Origin: Ignavibacteria bacterium
GTDB taxonomy: Bacteria > Bacteroidota > Ignavibacteria > OLB7
Direction of reading: 5' to 3'
NCBI GenBank assembly: GCA_020635205.1
Contig: JACKAE010000002.1
Coordinates: forward strand, 806,001-870,000
DNA length: 64,000 nt
The notes beneath the pieces are model-generated. The model saw only the letters and a program-made list of their open reading frames with translations, was not told the DNA's origin and searched no databases. A program made the translations under genes and the position numbers. Positions 1-8,665 of the stretch are shown piece after piece; the stretch's first letter is position 1; every line of letters starts with the position of its first letter.

Positions 1-20
1 GGACTTTGCATTGAAAACTT

Positions 21-94
<74 letters not shown>

Positions 95-105
95 CTTCGC
101 AAAAC

Positions 106-140
106 GACGCCGATCAGAAAAAACTGGTCGGCGTCCTTTG
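106..140 (+). terminator. Rho-independent terminator of tRNA-Asp
   Basis: A 12-bp stem, GACGCCGATCAG (106-117) against CTGGTCGGCGTC (124-135), with one G-U pair and an A6 loop, is followed by CTTTG. The T tract is short but the stem is strong and lies directly behind the tRNA. Confidence 0.75.
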
Positions 141-310
141 TATTCGGACAATTCGAAGTGGAGGACGAGATGCGAGTGATTGTTCTCAGTGATGTTTCCC
201 TACACTGCATTGATGCACGTTTGGTCTGTAGATAGTGTGCTTACCTGTTGGAACAAACGAGAATGGGGGAAAGAAGCGTCAGAAGATTTGCCTGTTGGAG
301 AAAAGCTATT

Positions 311-856
311 ATGAAGATTCTACCTGTTTACACATACGATCATCCAATTCTCCGCAAGAAGCTGAAGCCGATTGAGGAGATGACCGATGGGTTGATTCAA
401 CTTGCGCTGGATATGCACACAACAATGAACAATGCTGACGGCATTGGTCTTGCGGCAAACCAAGTTGGTCGCGATGTACAGATGTTGGTGATTAATATCA
501 GTGGGGCCGAGGGGAACGAGCATGTGAAGCCAATCACGATGATTAACCCGGTGATCGAAGCCTACTCAGAGGAAGAAGTTCCCTACGAAGAGGGATGCCT
601 TAGCTTACCAGATCTTCGTGCAGATGTAGTTCGTCCCGAGGCCATTGAAGTTCGATACTTCGACACAGCTATGAAGGAGCATCAAACTGAGGTAGATGGC
701 TTGCTTGCTCGCGTGATGCAACACGAGATCGACCACTTGCGGGGCATCTACTTCTTCGACCACCTTGCCCCAATGCGCCGAGCATTGATGAAAAGGAAAC
801 TCCTCGAAATCAAACGAGGAGAAGTTGAAGCAGATTATCCGCTGCACAGGGCATGA
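311..856 (+). CDS. def: Peptide deformylase
   Basis: Cytoplasmic metalloenzyme that removes the N-formyl group from nascent proteins. All three family motifs are present in the 181-residue product: motif 1 GIGLAANQVG, motif 2 EGCLSLP with the metal-binding Cys near residue 96, and motif 3 QHEIDHLRG with His138, Glu139 and His142. The length is normal for the family. The reading frame is open from 248, but the extra 21 residues are unlike any deformylase N-terminus, while ATG 311 gives the usual MKILPVYTY start and has GGAG 10 bases upstream. alaS follows in the same direction after 79 bases; the two may be co-transcribed. Confidence 0.95.
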   Translation: MKILPVYTYDHPILRKKLKPIEEMTDGLIQLALDMHTTMNNADGIGLAANQVGRDVQMLVINISGAEGNEHVKPITMINPVIEAYSEEEVPYEEGCLSLPDLRADVVRPEAIEVRYFDTAMKEHQTEVDGLLARVMQHEIDHLRGIYFFDHLAPMRRALMKRKLLEIKRGEVEADYPLHRA

Positions 857-900
857 GGTTACTCCGCTCAGCAAGGTATCTCTTCTCCCCTCTCTTCACC

Positions 901-929
901 TTTGAATTTTGAATTTTTACTTTTGAATT
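901..929. repeat. Heptad-period AT-rich repeat (family A), single arm
   Basis: Four consecutive 7-mers, TTTGAAT TTTGAAT, then TTTTACT TTTGAAT, end 7 bases before the alaS start codon. The same unit order recurs at 31656-31686 and 33291-33324, and its complement (ATTCAAA units with an AGGCAAA variant) occurs at 31593-31624, 33207-33237 and 63371-63392. Confidence 0.8.
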
Positions 930-935
930 GATCTC

Positions 936-3902
936 ATGACTTCTCAAGAATTACGCCGCTCGTTCCTGAAATTTTTCAAGGAGAAAGGACATGCAATTGT
1001 TCCTTCTGCTCCAGTGATTCCGCATGGCGATCCTACGCTCTACTTTACAAATGCTGGAATGAACCAGTTCAAGGATGTCTTCCTTGGAACCGGTGCTCGC
1101 GACTACTCTCGTGCGGCAGATACACAGAAGTGCATTCGTGCTTCTGGCAAGCATAATGACTTAGAGGACGTAGGGCACGACACCTACCACCACACATTTT
1201 TCGAGATGTTGGGGAACTGGTCGTTTGGGGACTACTATAAGGAAGAGGCAATTACGTGGGCGTGGGAATTGCTAACGCAGGTTTGGGGACTTGACCCAAA
1301 ACGACTCCACGTGACGGTCTACCGAGCTGAGGATGGAAGTGATCGCGATCAAGAAGCCTACGATATATGGAAGCAGCAGCCGGGGCTTGATCCAGAACAT
1401 ATTCACTGGTTTGGGGCAGAGGACAATTTCTGGGAGATGGGGGAGACCGGTCCCTGCGGGCCTTGTTCGGAGATCCACTACGACAGAACGTCTGATCTCT
1501 CCGGTGGCGCTCTGGTGAACGTTGGTGTGCAGGAAGTGATTGAAGTTTGGAACCTTGTCTTCATTCAGTTCAACCGGGATAGCGAGGGGAAGCTGCACGA
1601 TCTTCCAGCTAAGCATGTCGACACAGGAATGGGATTCGAGCGTATCTGCGCAGTTCTCCAAGGTGTACCGAGCAACTACGATACCGATGTCTTCACTCCG
1701 CTTCTCAACAAGATCGGTGAGCTTGCTAAGGTTGAGTACACTGGCTCAATGGAGGGGAAGACCGACATTGCAATGCGAGTGATTGCCGACCACGTTCGCA
1801 CCTTAACCTTTGCAATTGCCGACGGTGCTTCCCCTGGAAATGCTGGTCGTGGATATGTCTTGCGGCGCATCCTTCGCCGTGCTGTGAAGTATGCCTTCCT
1901 CGATCTTGACGTGAAAGAACCACTTCTCTACAAGCTCGTGCCAACTCTCGTTGAAACGATGGGGGAAACCTTCCCCGAGATTGTGAAGCAACAGGAGTAT
2001 ATCGAGAAGATTGTCCGAGCTGAAGAGGAGAGCTTCTTGGAGACGTTGGAGAATGGGGTGAAAGAGTTTGAAGAAGATGTTGTTGAGATATTACCTATAG
2101 ATCTTGATATTGATGAGGTTGCCAAACGCGCAAGCGAATTGGTAGCATCGAATAAATTCACAGATGCAGTTAACCAATTAAGTGCGGACTGGCAGAAATC
2201 TTTTCAACCTGTTCAGCAGGTATTAAAGCAAATAAAGACTGAATATGATTCACTTCACAAGGCATGGAACAAATTAGGACAGCAAGTCAGACAAGAAGTT
2301 CGGCAAGTCAATGATGCCTTACAACTCTCAGTTAAGCAAGCTCAGGAAGTTTTAAAACACGATAAGAGCGAAGTTGTTCAGGCTGTCCTTAGGCAGTCGC
2401 GTGAAGTTGGTGAATCGTTTCAAGAAGTTTTTAAAGCGGCTCGCCGAGATTTGGAGAACTTGAAAAGCGTGTCTTTACCTGGAAAAGATGCTTTTATGCT
2501 CTACGATACCTTTGGCTTCCCACTCGACCTGACAGAACTAATGGCTCGCGAGCGGGGGATGACTGTTGACGTTGAAGGGTTCAACCAACTAATGGATGAA
2601 CAGAGGCAGCGTGCCCGGGATGCTCGGAAAAACGTATCGCAGGAAGTAACCGAACTTCAGATCGAAGGCAAGACCAAATTTATTGGCTACTCTGAAGAGG
2701 AGGGAGATGCTTCAGTAGTGGAGGTTGTAGAGGGGGGAGTAGTTTTGGATCGTACACCGTTCTACGCTGAGATGGGTGGACAGCTTGCCGATACTGGAGA
2801 GATCGTTGTGAGTGGAGAGCGATATCGTGTGAACGATGTCCGAAAGATCGGCGATGCCTTCGTCCACTTGGTAGAGGATGGAACTACGGGCATCGAAAAA
2901 GGGGAGAACGTCCATGCCGAGATCGATCACGTGCGGCGTGCAGCAATCGAGCGCAACCACTCGGCTACACATATCCTGCACGAGGCCTTGCGTCGGGTAT
3001 TGGGCGAGCACGTGCAGCAGGCCGGCTCGCTTGTTGCCCCGGATCATCTCCGCTTTGACTTCAATCACTTCAGTAAAGTGGGTGAAGCTGAACTACGCGA
3101 GATTGAGCAGATGGTTAATGAAAAAGTTCGGGAAGCTATTCGGGTCGAGACGGAAGAAATGCCCTTCGACGAAGCTCGGAAAATTCCGAATGTCAAAATG
3201 TTCTTTGGCGATAAGTATGGCTCACTTGTGCGCGTAGTAACGATTGACCCTGATTTTTCGCGAGAGTTCTGTGGGGGTACACACGTAGTGAACAGTGCCG
3301 AGATTGGGCTGTTGAAGTTAACATCGGAGGAGAGCATTCAATCGGGCGTTCGTCGGCTTCACGCCGTTACGGGGACTACTGCCGATGACCTGTTGCAACA
3401 GCGATATATGGAGATAGATCGACTTTCCCGATTGCTGAATGTGACTGATAGAGACCTCTATCATCGCGTTGAGGAGTTGCTTGAGGAGAAGAAAGTGTTG
3501 GAGAGAGAGCTGTCGAGGATGCGCCAGGAAGAGGCTGCCGGTGGACTCGATGCAATTCTCGCCAATCCAATTGAGCAGAATGGAATGCGAATCGTCTCCG
3601 GTCGTGTTGATGCAACCGACATGGATAGTCTGAAAAACCTCGGCGACAAACTTCGTGAGGGCTTAGCTGGCTTGGGTGGAGGTATTGGTCTTCTCGGAGC
3701 CGAGATCGATGGAAAGGCGATGTTAGTTTGCGTTGTTACCGATGAGTTTACTAAGGACTATCCAGCCGGAACAATTGTGGGGGCAGCAGCCAAACAGCTT
3801 GGTGGCGGCGGTGGTGGCAGACCCCACATGGCAACAGCCGGAGGAAAAGACCTATCGAAGCTCGATGGGGTGCTGAGCAGTGCGAAGGATTTAGTTGGGT
3901 AG
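936..3902 (+). CDS. alaS: Alanyl-tRNA synthetase with internal coiled-coil-like insertion
   Basis: Charges tRNA-Ala in the cytoplasm and edits mischarged Ser/Gly. The 988-residue product starts with the class II catalytic domain (FLKFFKEKGH, TNAGMNQFKD), then has the anticodon-side region, the editing domain with the zinc-binding RNHSATHILHEAL and CGGTHV motifs, and a Gly-rich C-Ala domain ending GGGGGGRPHMATAGG. Bacterial AlaRS is usually about 870-900 residues. The excess is at about residues 381-512, between the ETLENGVKEFEE helix and the KDAFMLYDTFGFPLDLTE segment, which are normally joined by a short loop. The insert is rich in Gln, Lys, Glu and Val, predicted helical, and its DNA (2076-2475) looks more AT-rich than its surroundings. 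Frame and flanking motifs are intact, so the enzyme should be functional. Confidence 0.97.
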   Translation: MTSQELRRSFLKFFKEKGHAIVPSAPVIPHGDPTLYFTNAGMNQFKDVFLGTGARDYSRAADTQKCIRASGKHNDLEDVGHDTYHHTFFEMLGNWSFGDYYKEEAITWAWELLTQVWGLDPKRLHVTVYRAEDGSDRDQEAYDIWKQQPGLDPEHIHWFGAEDNFWEMGETGPCGPCSEIHYDRTSDLSGGALVNVGVQEVIEVWNLVFIQFNRDSEGKLHDLPAKHVDTGMGFERICAVLQGVPSNYDTDVFTPLLNKIGELAKVEYTGSMEGKTDIAMRVIADHVRTLTFAIADGASPGNAGRGYVLRRILRRAVKYAFLDLDVKEPLLYKLVPTLVETMGETFPEIVKQQEYIEKIVRAEEESFLETLENGVKEFEEDVVEILPIDLDIDEVAKRASELVASNKFTDAVNQLSADWQKSFQPVQQVLKQIKTEYDSLHKAWNKLGQQVRQEVRQVNDALQLSVKQAQEVLKHDKSEVVQAVLRQSREVGESFQEVFKAARRDLENLKSVSLPGKDAFMLYDTFGFPLDLTELMARERGMTVDVEGFNQLMDEQRQRARDARKNVSQEVTELQIEGKTKFIGYSEEEGDASVVEVVEGGVVLDRTPFYAEMGGQLADTGEIVVSGERYRVNDVRKIGDAFVHLVEDGTTGIEKGENVHAEIDHVRRAAIERNHSATHILHEALRRVLGEHVQQAGSLVAPDHLRFDFNHFSKVGEAELREIEQMVNEKVREAIRVETEEMPFDEARKIPNVKMFFGDKYGSLVRVVTIDPDFSREFCGGTHVVNSAEIGLLKLTSEESIQSGVRRLHAVTGTTADDLLQQRYMEIDRLSRLLNVTDRDLYHRVEELLEEKKVLERELSRMRQEEAAGGLDAILANPIEQNGMRIVSGRVDATDMDSLKNLGDKLREGLAGLGGGIGLLGAEIDGKAMLVCVVTDEFTKDYPAGTIVGAAAKQLGGGGGGRPHMATAGGKDLSKLDGVLSSAKDLVG

Positions 3903-4008
3903 GGGAGGTCTGTATCGCCAGATCTTTGTGTAGTTTCGGTTTATTTGATAGTATGTCTAATCAGATGAGTGAGTACTCACCCTTCTCAACTTTTGATGGT
4001 GATTAACT

Positions 4009-5316
4009 ATGTGGTATCGTATGATTCTTGTAGGGGCACTGCTTGCCAGCGTTGTTCCTACACTCTTACTGAGTCAGCTGAGAATTCTTCAACCCAATGG
4101 AGGAGAAACATTTGCATCAGGGGACTCAATCAAGGTTATCTGGTCGGGTTTGCCTGATACAGCTAAGGTAACTCTACGATTTACTTCCGATGGTGGAATG
4201 TCGTGGCAGACGATTGCTGACGGCATAAAAGGAAGGTCTTTTACTTGGGTAGCTCCTCCAATCTTAAGCCATTCTTGTGCAATTCAAGCACTTCGTGAAT
4301 CTGGCGATCTCGTCAATCTTCAGCTTCTCCACACTCTGCAAGTTGATACTGGGGCAGTAACGTATGTTAGTTTCAGTTCAGACGGGAAGATGATTGCAAC
4401 TACCGGCTGGGATATGAAAGCAAGAATCTGGGATGTAAATACAGGGAAAATTCTTCGTACTATCACTGGCTATAATGGTTCGGTTCTTTTAGCGCGGTTC
4501 AATCCCAGTGGAGATCTTCTCACAACTACTTCAATTGATAGGAAAATTCGAATTGTTGATGTCTTAACGGGGATTCCTAAGTACGAATTTCAACAGGATG
4601 ACTTTGTCTGGACTGCCGCATACTCACCTGATGGAAAGGTTGTTGCCGTTAGTAATGATAACGGTACTGTGGTTCTGATAGACTTGCATTCAGGCACTGT
4701 TGTCGACGAGTTATATATTCACCCTGAGGCTGTTCGTGATCTTTCGTATAGTAAGGACGGAAGTTTATTCATTTCCAGTAGTTCAGATGGTTCGGCTGCT
4801 ATTTCTGATTCAAAGTCTGGTGAGATCTATCACATTTTTCCTCATTTTGATCATCGTGCGTTGGACTCCTTGATCTTATTAGGCCCCTCTATCGAACGAG
4901 ATGATGCTCGGAGAAGTAAACCCATTAACAGTGCTTGTTACGTTCCTGAAAATGATTTGCTTGTAACTGGAGGCTTCGATGGCTGGATAAAGTTTTGGAA
5001 AGTCTCTACTGAAGAACTGATCGATTCTATTCGTGGGCATCAGGGTGAGTACGTTTCATACGTGAGTGTTAGTCCGAACGGCGATTGGTTGCTCACAGTC
5101 GGTTATGACGGTACTGTGAAGATCATTGATCTTGCTTCGCGTGAAATCATCTACGATTTATCTCCCGGGTATGGAAGCAACGTTGTCGGAAAGTTCAGTC
5201 CAGATGGTAATATGATTGCACTTTCCCACTGGGATAGCACGGCAACTCTCTGGCAGTTTGAAGTCACTGGTCTTGATGTTTCCGACAGCTATTGGAGTAT
5301 TCGTGATGGGAATTAA
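4009..5316 (+). CDS. Exported WD40-propeller protein with N-terminal PNGGE (Ig-like) domain
   Basis: The 435-residue product starts with a hydrophobic signal segment (about residues 5-22). A domain opening LQPNGGETFASGDSIKVIW and containing SDGGMSW follows at about 25-85. From about residue 100 to the end come six to seven WD40-like blades (units such as FSSDGKMIATTGWDMKARIWD and FSPDGNMIALSHWDSTATLW). WD40 propellers are protein-binding scaffolds; no catalytic residues are seen. ATG 4009 is preferred because it puts Arg4 before the hydrophobic core; ATG 4021 is an alternative. No T9SS sorting domain is visible, so export by Sec to the periplasm or surface is inferred. The PNGGE domain also occurs in the gene at 8666. 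Confidence 0.8.
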   Translation: MWYRMILVGALLASVVPTLLLSQLRILQPNGGETFASGDSIKVIWSGLPDTAKVTLRFTSDGGMSWQTIADGIKGRSFTWVAPPILSHSCAIQALRESGDLVNLQLLHTLQVDTGAVTYVSFSSDGKMIATTGWDMKARIWDVNTGKILRTITGYNGSVLLARFNPSGDLLTTTSIDRKIRIVDVLTGIPKYEFQQDDFVWTAAYSPDGKVVAVSNDNGTVVLIDLHSGTVVDELYIHPEAVRDLSYSKDGSLFISSSSDGSAAISDSKSGEIYHIFPHFDHRALDSLILLGPSIERDDARRSKPINSACYVPENDLLVTGGFDGWIKFWKVSTEELIDSIRGHQGEYVSYVSVSPNGDWLLTVGYDGTVKIIDLASREIIYDLSPGYGSNVVGKFSPDGNMIALSHWDSTATLWQFEVTGLDVSDSYWSIRDGN

Positions 5317-5424
5317 CAGCTAATTCCCTTTAGCCTGTTACTAAGCTGGGTCAGGAGTCCAACAATTCAATTCTTTCTCTCTACTTATGTAGAAGAGAGA
5401 TAAAGTCGAAGAAACAGCATTCTA

Positions 5425-6639
5425 TCAGTGCCCTTGCTTCCATTCGGGAGTTCCGACCGTTGTACCGTTATGCCGTCCGATCCGATCTTGCACAACGCTT
5501 CCCTTTCCTTCATTGATTGGCCAACATGCAACCAGGTCAGATGTTTGAGGTATATCTGAGGTCATATTCGAAAAGATTTCATTCTGACTTAGCTGACGTT
5601 TCCAGATCCTTACATCTCGAATCTCTCCCTTGAAGAATTCTGTTTTCCGACCTGTGCTAAACCAGTCTCGTGCTCCTATTAGCAATTCTCCAGCAGCAAC
5701 TTGGTGAATAGGAGTCGCGTTGACTTCTCCAGCGAAAAGACCGTTAATGTATAATCTCAACTTTCCTGATTCAGCATCTTGAATGCCGGCAATATGGTAC
5801 CAAACATTTGGAGTTATAACTTGATCGCTGACAATATCAGTAGCTACATTGTATAAATCATAGGTGATTAGGCGAACTTTCCCTCCGTCAATTCCGAAAA
5901 GGATATTTCCCTTCTCCTCTGGTGCTGTATACGTAGCAAACCAGCTTGTCTGCTCAACATCCTCTGGGCGGATGAATGCTTCGATGGTGAAGTTTGCTGA
6001 AGAATCGTTGAAGCCAGTAAACTGTGAAATTGCTATCAAATCATCTTGCCCGTCAAACTGGAGCAAGCCGGGGTGAGTGTGCTCCGTGTTTGGGGTTTGG
6101 TGTTGGCTTAAAGGTTTGCTGGCAGGGTGTCTGGTTGTCGAGTGATCGGACTCTAATAAGACTGGGGCTTTCTGTGTAATTGTAGGAGAAGTTGCTGTAG
6201 CTGCCGTGATAGTGGATGTATCTGGTCTGTTGGACGGCAAGCCAACACTGTTTGTGCTATTAGGCAAGATGTCTGCAAGGTTTATCTGAATCTTTTGTTG
6301 ATGAATTCCGAACTTGTAGCCAGCAGCTATACCTATCAGCAAAAGTAGACTTAATCCCCCAAAGAATAGAGTTCGCGATGGAGAAAAAGAAGATGGCTTT
6401 GTTGCCGGACTCTTCATCCTTTGCAAGGAAGAAACTCGTTCGAATACTTTCTGATCAGCCTGTAGTGATGGAATAATGGATTGCCCAGTCTTCGCAAAAT
6501 GGCGAGACATGTGGATCTGATCCAGCAATATTCGTTGCTGTTCAGGTGAGTCAGCCATCGTCCGTAGCAAGTCTTTCAGTCGATTCCCTTCTGACACTTC
6601 GCCCTGTAACAGAGCGATGATTTGTGATTGTATATCCAT
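5425..6639 (-). CDS. Membrane anti-sigma-like protein with C-terminal LamG/concanavalin-like domain
   Basis: A 404-residue protein. Residues 1-75 are short amphipathic helices resembling the cytoplasmic part of anti-sigma factors, although no zinc-binding HxxxCxxC motif is present. One transmembrane segment (about 90-107, FFGGLSLLLLIGIAAGY) precedes a low-complexity Ser/Thr/Pro linker (about 120-190) and a LamG-like jelly roll (about 195-400) with typical blocks (LQFDGQDDLIAI, FTIEAFIRPED, WYHIAGIQDAESGKLRLYING, EIRDVRIWKRQLSQNEI). It starts 61 bases after the ECF sigma gene on the same strand, so I infer a co-transcribed regulator pair in which the extracytoplasmic LamG domain could sense a carbohydrate or envelope ligand. 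The anti-sigma role is inferred from position and topology, not from a recognised domain. Confidence 0.65.
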   Translation of the reverse strand: MDIQSQIIALLQGEVSEGNRLKDLLRTMADSPEQQRILLDQIHMSRHFAKTGQSIIPSLQADQKVFERVSSLQRMKSPATKPSSFSPSRTLFFGGLSLLLLIGIAAGYKFGIHQQKIQINLADILPNSTNSVGLPSNRPDTSTITAATATSPTITQKAPVLLESDHSTTRHPASKPLSQHQTPNTEHTHPGLLQFDGQDDLIAISQFTGFNDSSANFTIEAFIRPEDVEQTSWFATYTAPEEKGNILFGIDGGKVRLITYDLYNVATDIVSDQVITPNVWYHIAGIQDAESGKLRLYINGLFAGEVNATPIHQVAAGELLIGARDWFSTGRKTEFFKGEIRDVRIWKRQLSQNEIFSNMTSDIPQTSDLVACWPINEGKGSVVQDRIGRHNGTTVGTPEWKQGH

Positions 6640-6700
6640 TATACTATCTAAGATTCTCTTCTTATAGCCAGTCCGGCTCTAAGTCCTCTCAGCCACGTAC

Positions 6701-7261
6701 TTAAAAATTCTCTCGTATGTCAGGACCAAGAATATTTCTCAAAGATTTCTTCGCTCGAAATATCCGATTTCGAACAGTGTTCATTCCAATATCACAATAC
6801 TCAGCAATCTCACTATAACTATACCCTTCTATCTCAAAGAGCAGGAACGCTTCGCGATATTGAGCCGGTAGTTTCTGCAAAGCTTCATACAAGATCGGCT
6901 TGATGTCGTTCAAGTTATGATTGTCTTCGTACTGTAGTTCGTATACATCTTCAATAGGAACTGTCTGTTTCTTGTTTCGCAAGTGGTTCAGGCATTGATT
7001 GCGCGCAACTGCCAGTAGATAACCGTGGATGCTGTGAAAGTGCTCTTCTCGTTGACATGCGGAGTAGAATGCGACAAATGTTTCCTGATAAACATCCTCT
7101 GCAACAACACGATCACCTAACATCATTTCGCAATATCTATAGATTGGCACTCGATATCGATCAAAGAGGATTTTGAATGCTCTCTGGTTTCCTTCTCTGA
7201 TCTCATTGATAAGCCTCTGTTCTTGAGGTGTTGTATTCAATGTTCTTGCTGCCACTTGCAA
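6701..7261 (-). CDS. ECF-type RNA polymerase sigma factor
   Basis: The 186-residue product has sigma-70 region 2 (about 20-95: FKILFDRYRVPIYRYCEMMLGD, then AEDVYQETFVAFY and GYLLAVARNQCLNHLRN) and region 4 (about 120-180: LPAQYREAFLLFEIEGYSYSEIAEYCDIGMNTVRNRIFRAKKSLR) with a helix-turn-helix. There is no region 1 or 3, as expected for the extracytoplasmic-function class. The membrane LamG protein lies directly downstream on the same strand and is the likely anti-sigma partner. Such factors usually autoregulate, but I could not identify the promoter in the roughly 300 bases upstream. Confidence 0.93.
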   Translation of the reverse strand: MQVAARTLNTTPQEQRLINEIREGNQRAFKILFDRYRVPIYRYCEMMLGDRVVAEDVYQETFVAFYSACQREEHFHSIHGYLLAVARNQCLNHLRNKKQTVPIEDVYELQYEDNHNLNDIKPILYEALQKLPAQYREAFLLFEIEGYSYSEIAEYCDIGMNTVRNRIFRAKKSLRNILGPDIRENF

Positions 7262-7578
7262 TCGGTATTCTATTGCCTAATGATGTTAACGAGAGTGTAA
7301 GAGGCACGTCGACGAAGGGTGAGCTTTATTCGAAGTATTCACGTTTTTCCGACACTCCAACTATTCTGTTGGTATTGCTATTCTATCGTGTGAAGAAAGT
7401 CCCGGACTGGATTTCTTAACCAATGAAGAACAACGGATGTACCGCAGATTAACTCCTTTCCCACCGAACAGGACATCGAAGTATTTGCTCAGAGACACAT
7501 CAATAGCGGAATGTTCTCACTATGAGGTGGGTTTTGCTAACCTGGCGAAGGGCTTGGTAGTTTTTCTATGCGGATATT
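7262..7578. other. Intergenic region upstream of the ECF sigma gene
   Basis: About 317 bases between the start of the sigma factor gene and the end of the BtuF-like gene, both on the minus strand. Short plus-strand frames here overlap the flanking genes and have no recognisable protein features. No hairpin or repeat stood out. It presumably holds the sigma gene promoter. Confidence 0.5.
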
Positions 7579-8505
7579 TCAATGCAACAACTCAAACACT
7601 CGTTCTAACCCTTCTACGATTCTTGGGCCGGGACGTGAGATGAGGTTGTGGTGGATTGTTCGAACACGATTGTTACGCACCGCTCGCAGAGTGCTCCACT
7701 CAGGGTACAGTTTTAGGAGTTCATCAATAGCACTATCTGAGGTTGAGGGGATTAAAATTACCTCTGGGTCTTGCCGCATTAGTACTTCGCGACTGTACGT
7801 AGGGTAAGGAACTGGATCTCCTGCCGCAATATTTTTACCACCTGCAGTCTCGATCACACTCCCTATAAATCCTCCTGAGGTTGTCATCAGTGGTGATTTG
7901 TCGATTACGACGAATGTGGAAACAGGGGAGAGGGATGCTGCACGATTCTGGATGGAGCGAACAATCCTTCGTAGACTGTCAGTTTTGGTTCTCTTAATGT
8001 CGATCCCCAGCACTCTACTGACCGTGTCGATACCGTCAAGAACTTGGTCGATGTTTCCTTCTGAGATAGCAAAAGGATGTAACCCTAAAGATTTCAGACG
8101 GTCATACTCTTCCTTCGACGTGCCGTCAAATGTCATCATCAAGATCAAATCTGGTTTTAGGGCAATGATCTGTTCGTAGTTGTAGGAGCCGAGTGTGCCA
8201 ATTGAGGGGAGATTTTGGGCTGCTGGGGGATAATCGCAGTAATCTGTCCGAGCAATCAGTCTGTTTTCTGCTTGAAGAAAGTAGATGATTTCAGTGATAT
8301 TCGGAGCCATTGAAATAATACGTTCTGGGGGAGTGTCTAACTGGAGAGTCTCTCCATATGCATCGATAATTCGTAAGAAAGGATATTCTGTGCTATCGTC
8401 TCTGCTATTCAGCGGTTCTTCCTTATTCTTGTGATCACCTTCGGTGCACGAGGAGGAGAGAAGCCCAAGGCAAAAGAGAAAAAAAAGAGTGCGTGCAGGA
8501 TTCAT
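7579..8505 (-). CDS. BtuF/FhuD-type substrate-binding lipoprotein (cobalamin or siderophore)
   Basis: Periplasmic-binding-protein-2 family. The 308-residue form starting at 8505 (MNPARTLFFLFCLG) has a lipoprotein signal with lipobox SSSC, then the fold's landmarks: PERIISMAPNITEIIYFL, DYCDYPPAAQNLPSIGTLGSYNYEQIIALKPDLIL, and a C-terminal lobe with TSGGFIGSVIETAGGKNIAA and SREVLMRQDPEVILI. The DYCDYPP and LGSYNYEQIIALKPDL segments resemble cobalamin-binding BtuF. The frame is open 59 codons further upstream, but those residues would destroy the signal peptide. No permease, ATPase or TonB receptor lies beside it, so the cognate transporter must be elsewhere. The substrate is inferred only. Confidence 0.85.
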   Translation of the reverse strand: MNPARTLFFLFCLGLLSSSCTEGDHKNKEEPLNSRDDSTEYPFLRIIDAYGETLQLDTPPERIISMAPNITEIIYFLQAENRLIARTDYCDYPPAAQNLPSIGTLGSYNYEQIIALKPDLILMMTFDGTSKEEYDRLKSLGLHPFAISEGNIDQVLDGIDTVSRVLGIDIKRTKTDSLRRIVRSIQNRAASLSPVSTFVVIDKSPLMTTSGGFIGSVIETAGGKNIAAGDPVPYPTYSREVLMRQDPEVILIPSTSDSAIDELLKLYPEWSTLRAVRNNRVRTIHHNLISRPGPRIVEGLERVFELLH

Positions 8506-8665
8506 ACTGTTTCTATTGTGTTTATCACTGAAGGTAATATCGGAGATTTGATAATCGTCAAAAGAGCGCGCTGTTTTTACTGACTGCGACGAATAGCCTG
8601 TACCCCTCTGAATGTCTCGAGTTTTTGCGCGTAGAAGCTGTCTATCATATAACCAACGTATCGTT

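Noticed and set aside
5375..5402. Hairpin between the convergent genes ending at 5316 and 5425
   Set aside because: A stem of CTAC/GTAG and TCTCT/AGAGA can form, but it is bulged and has no T run on either strand, so I do not call a terminator.
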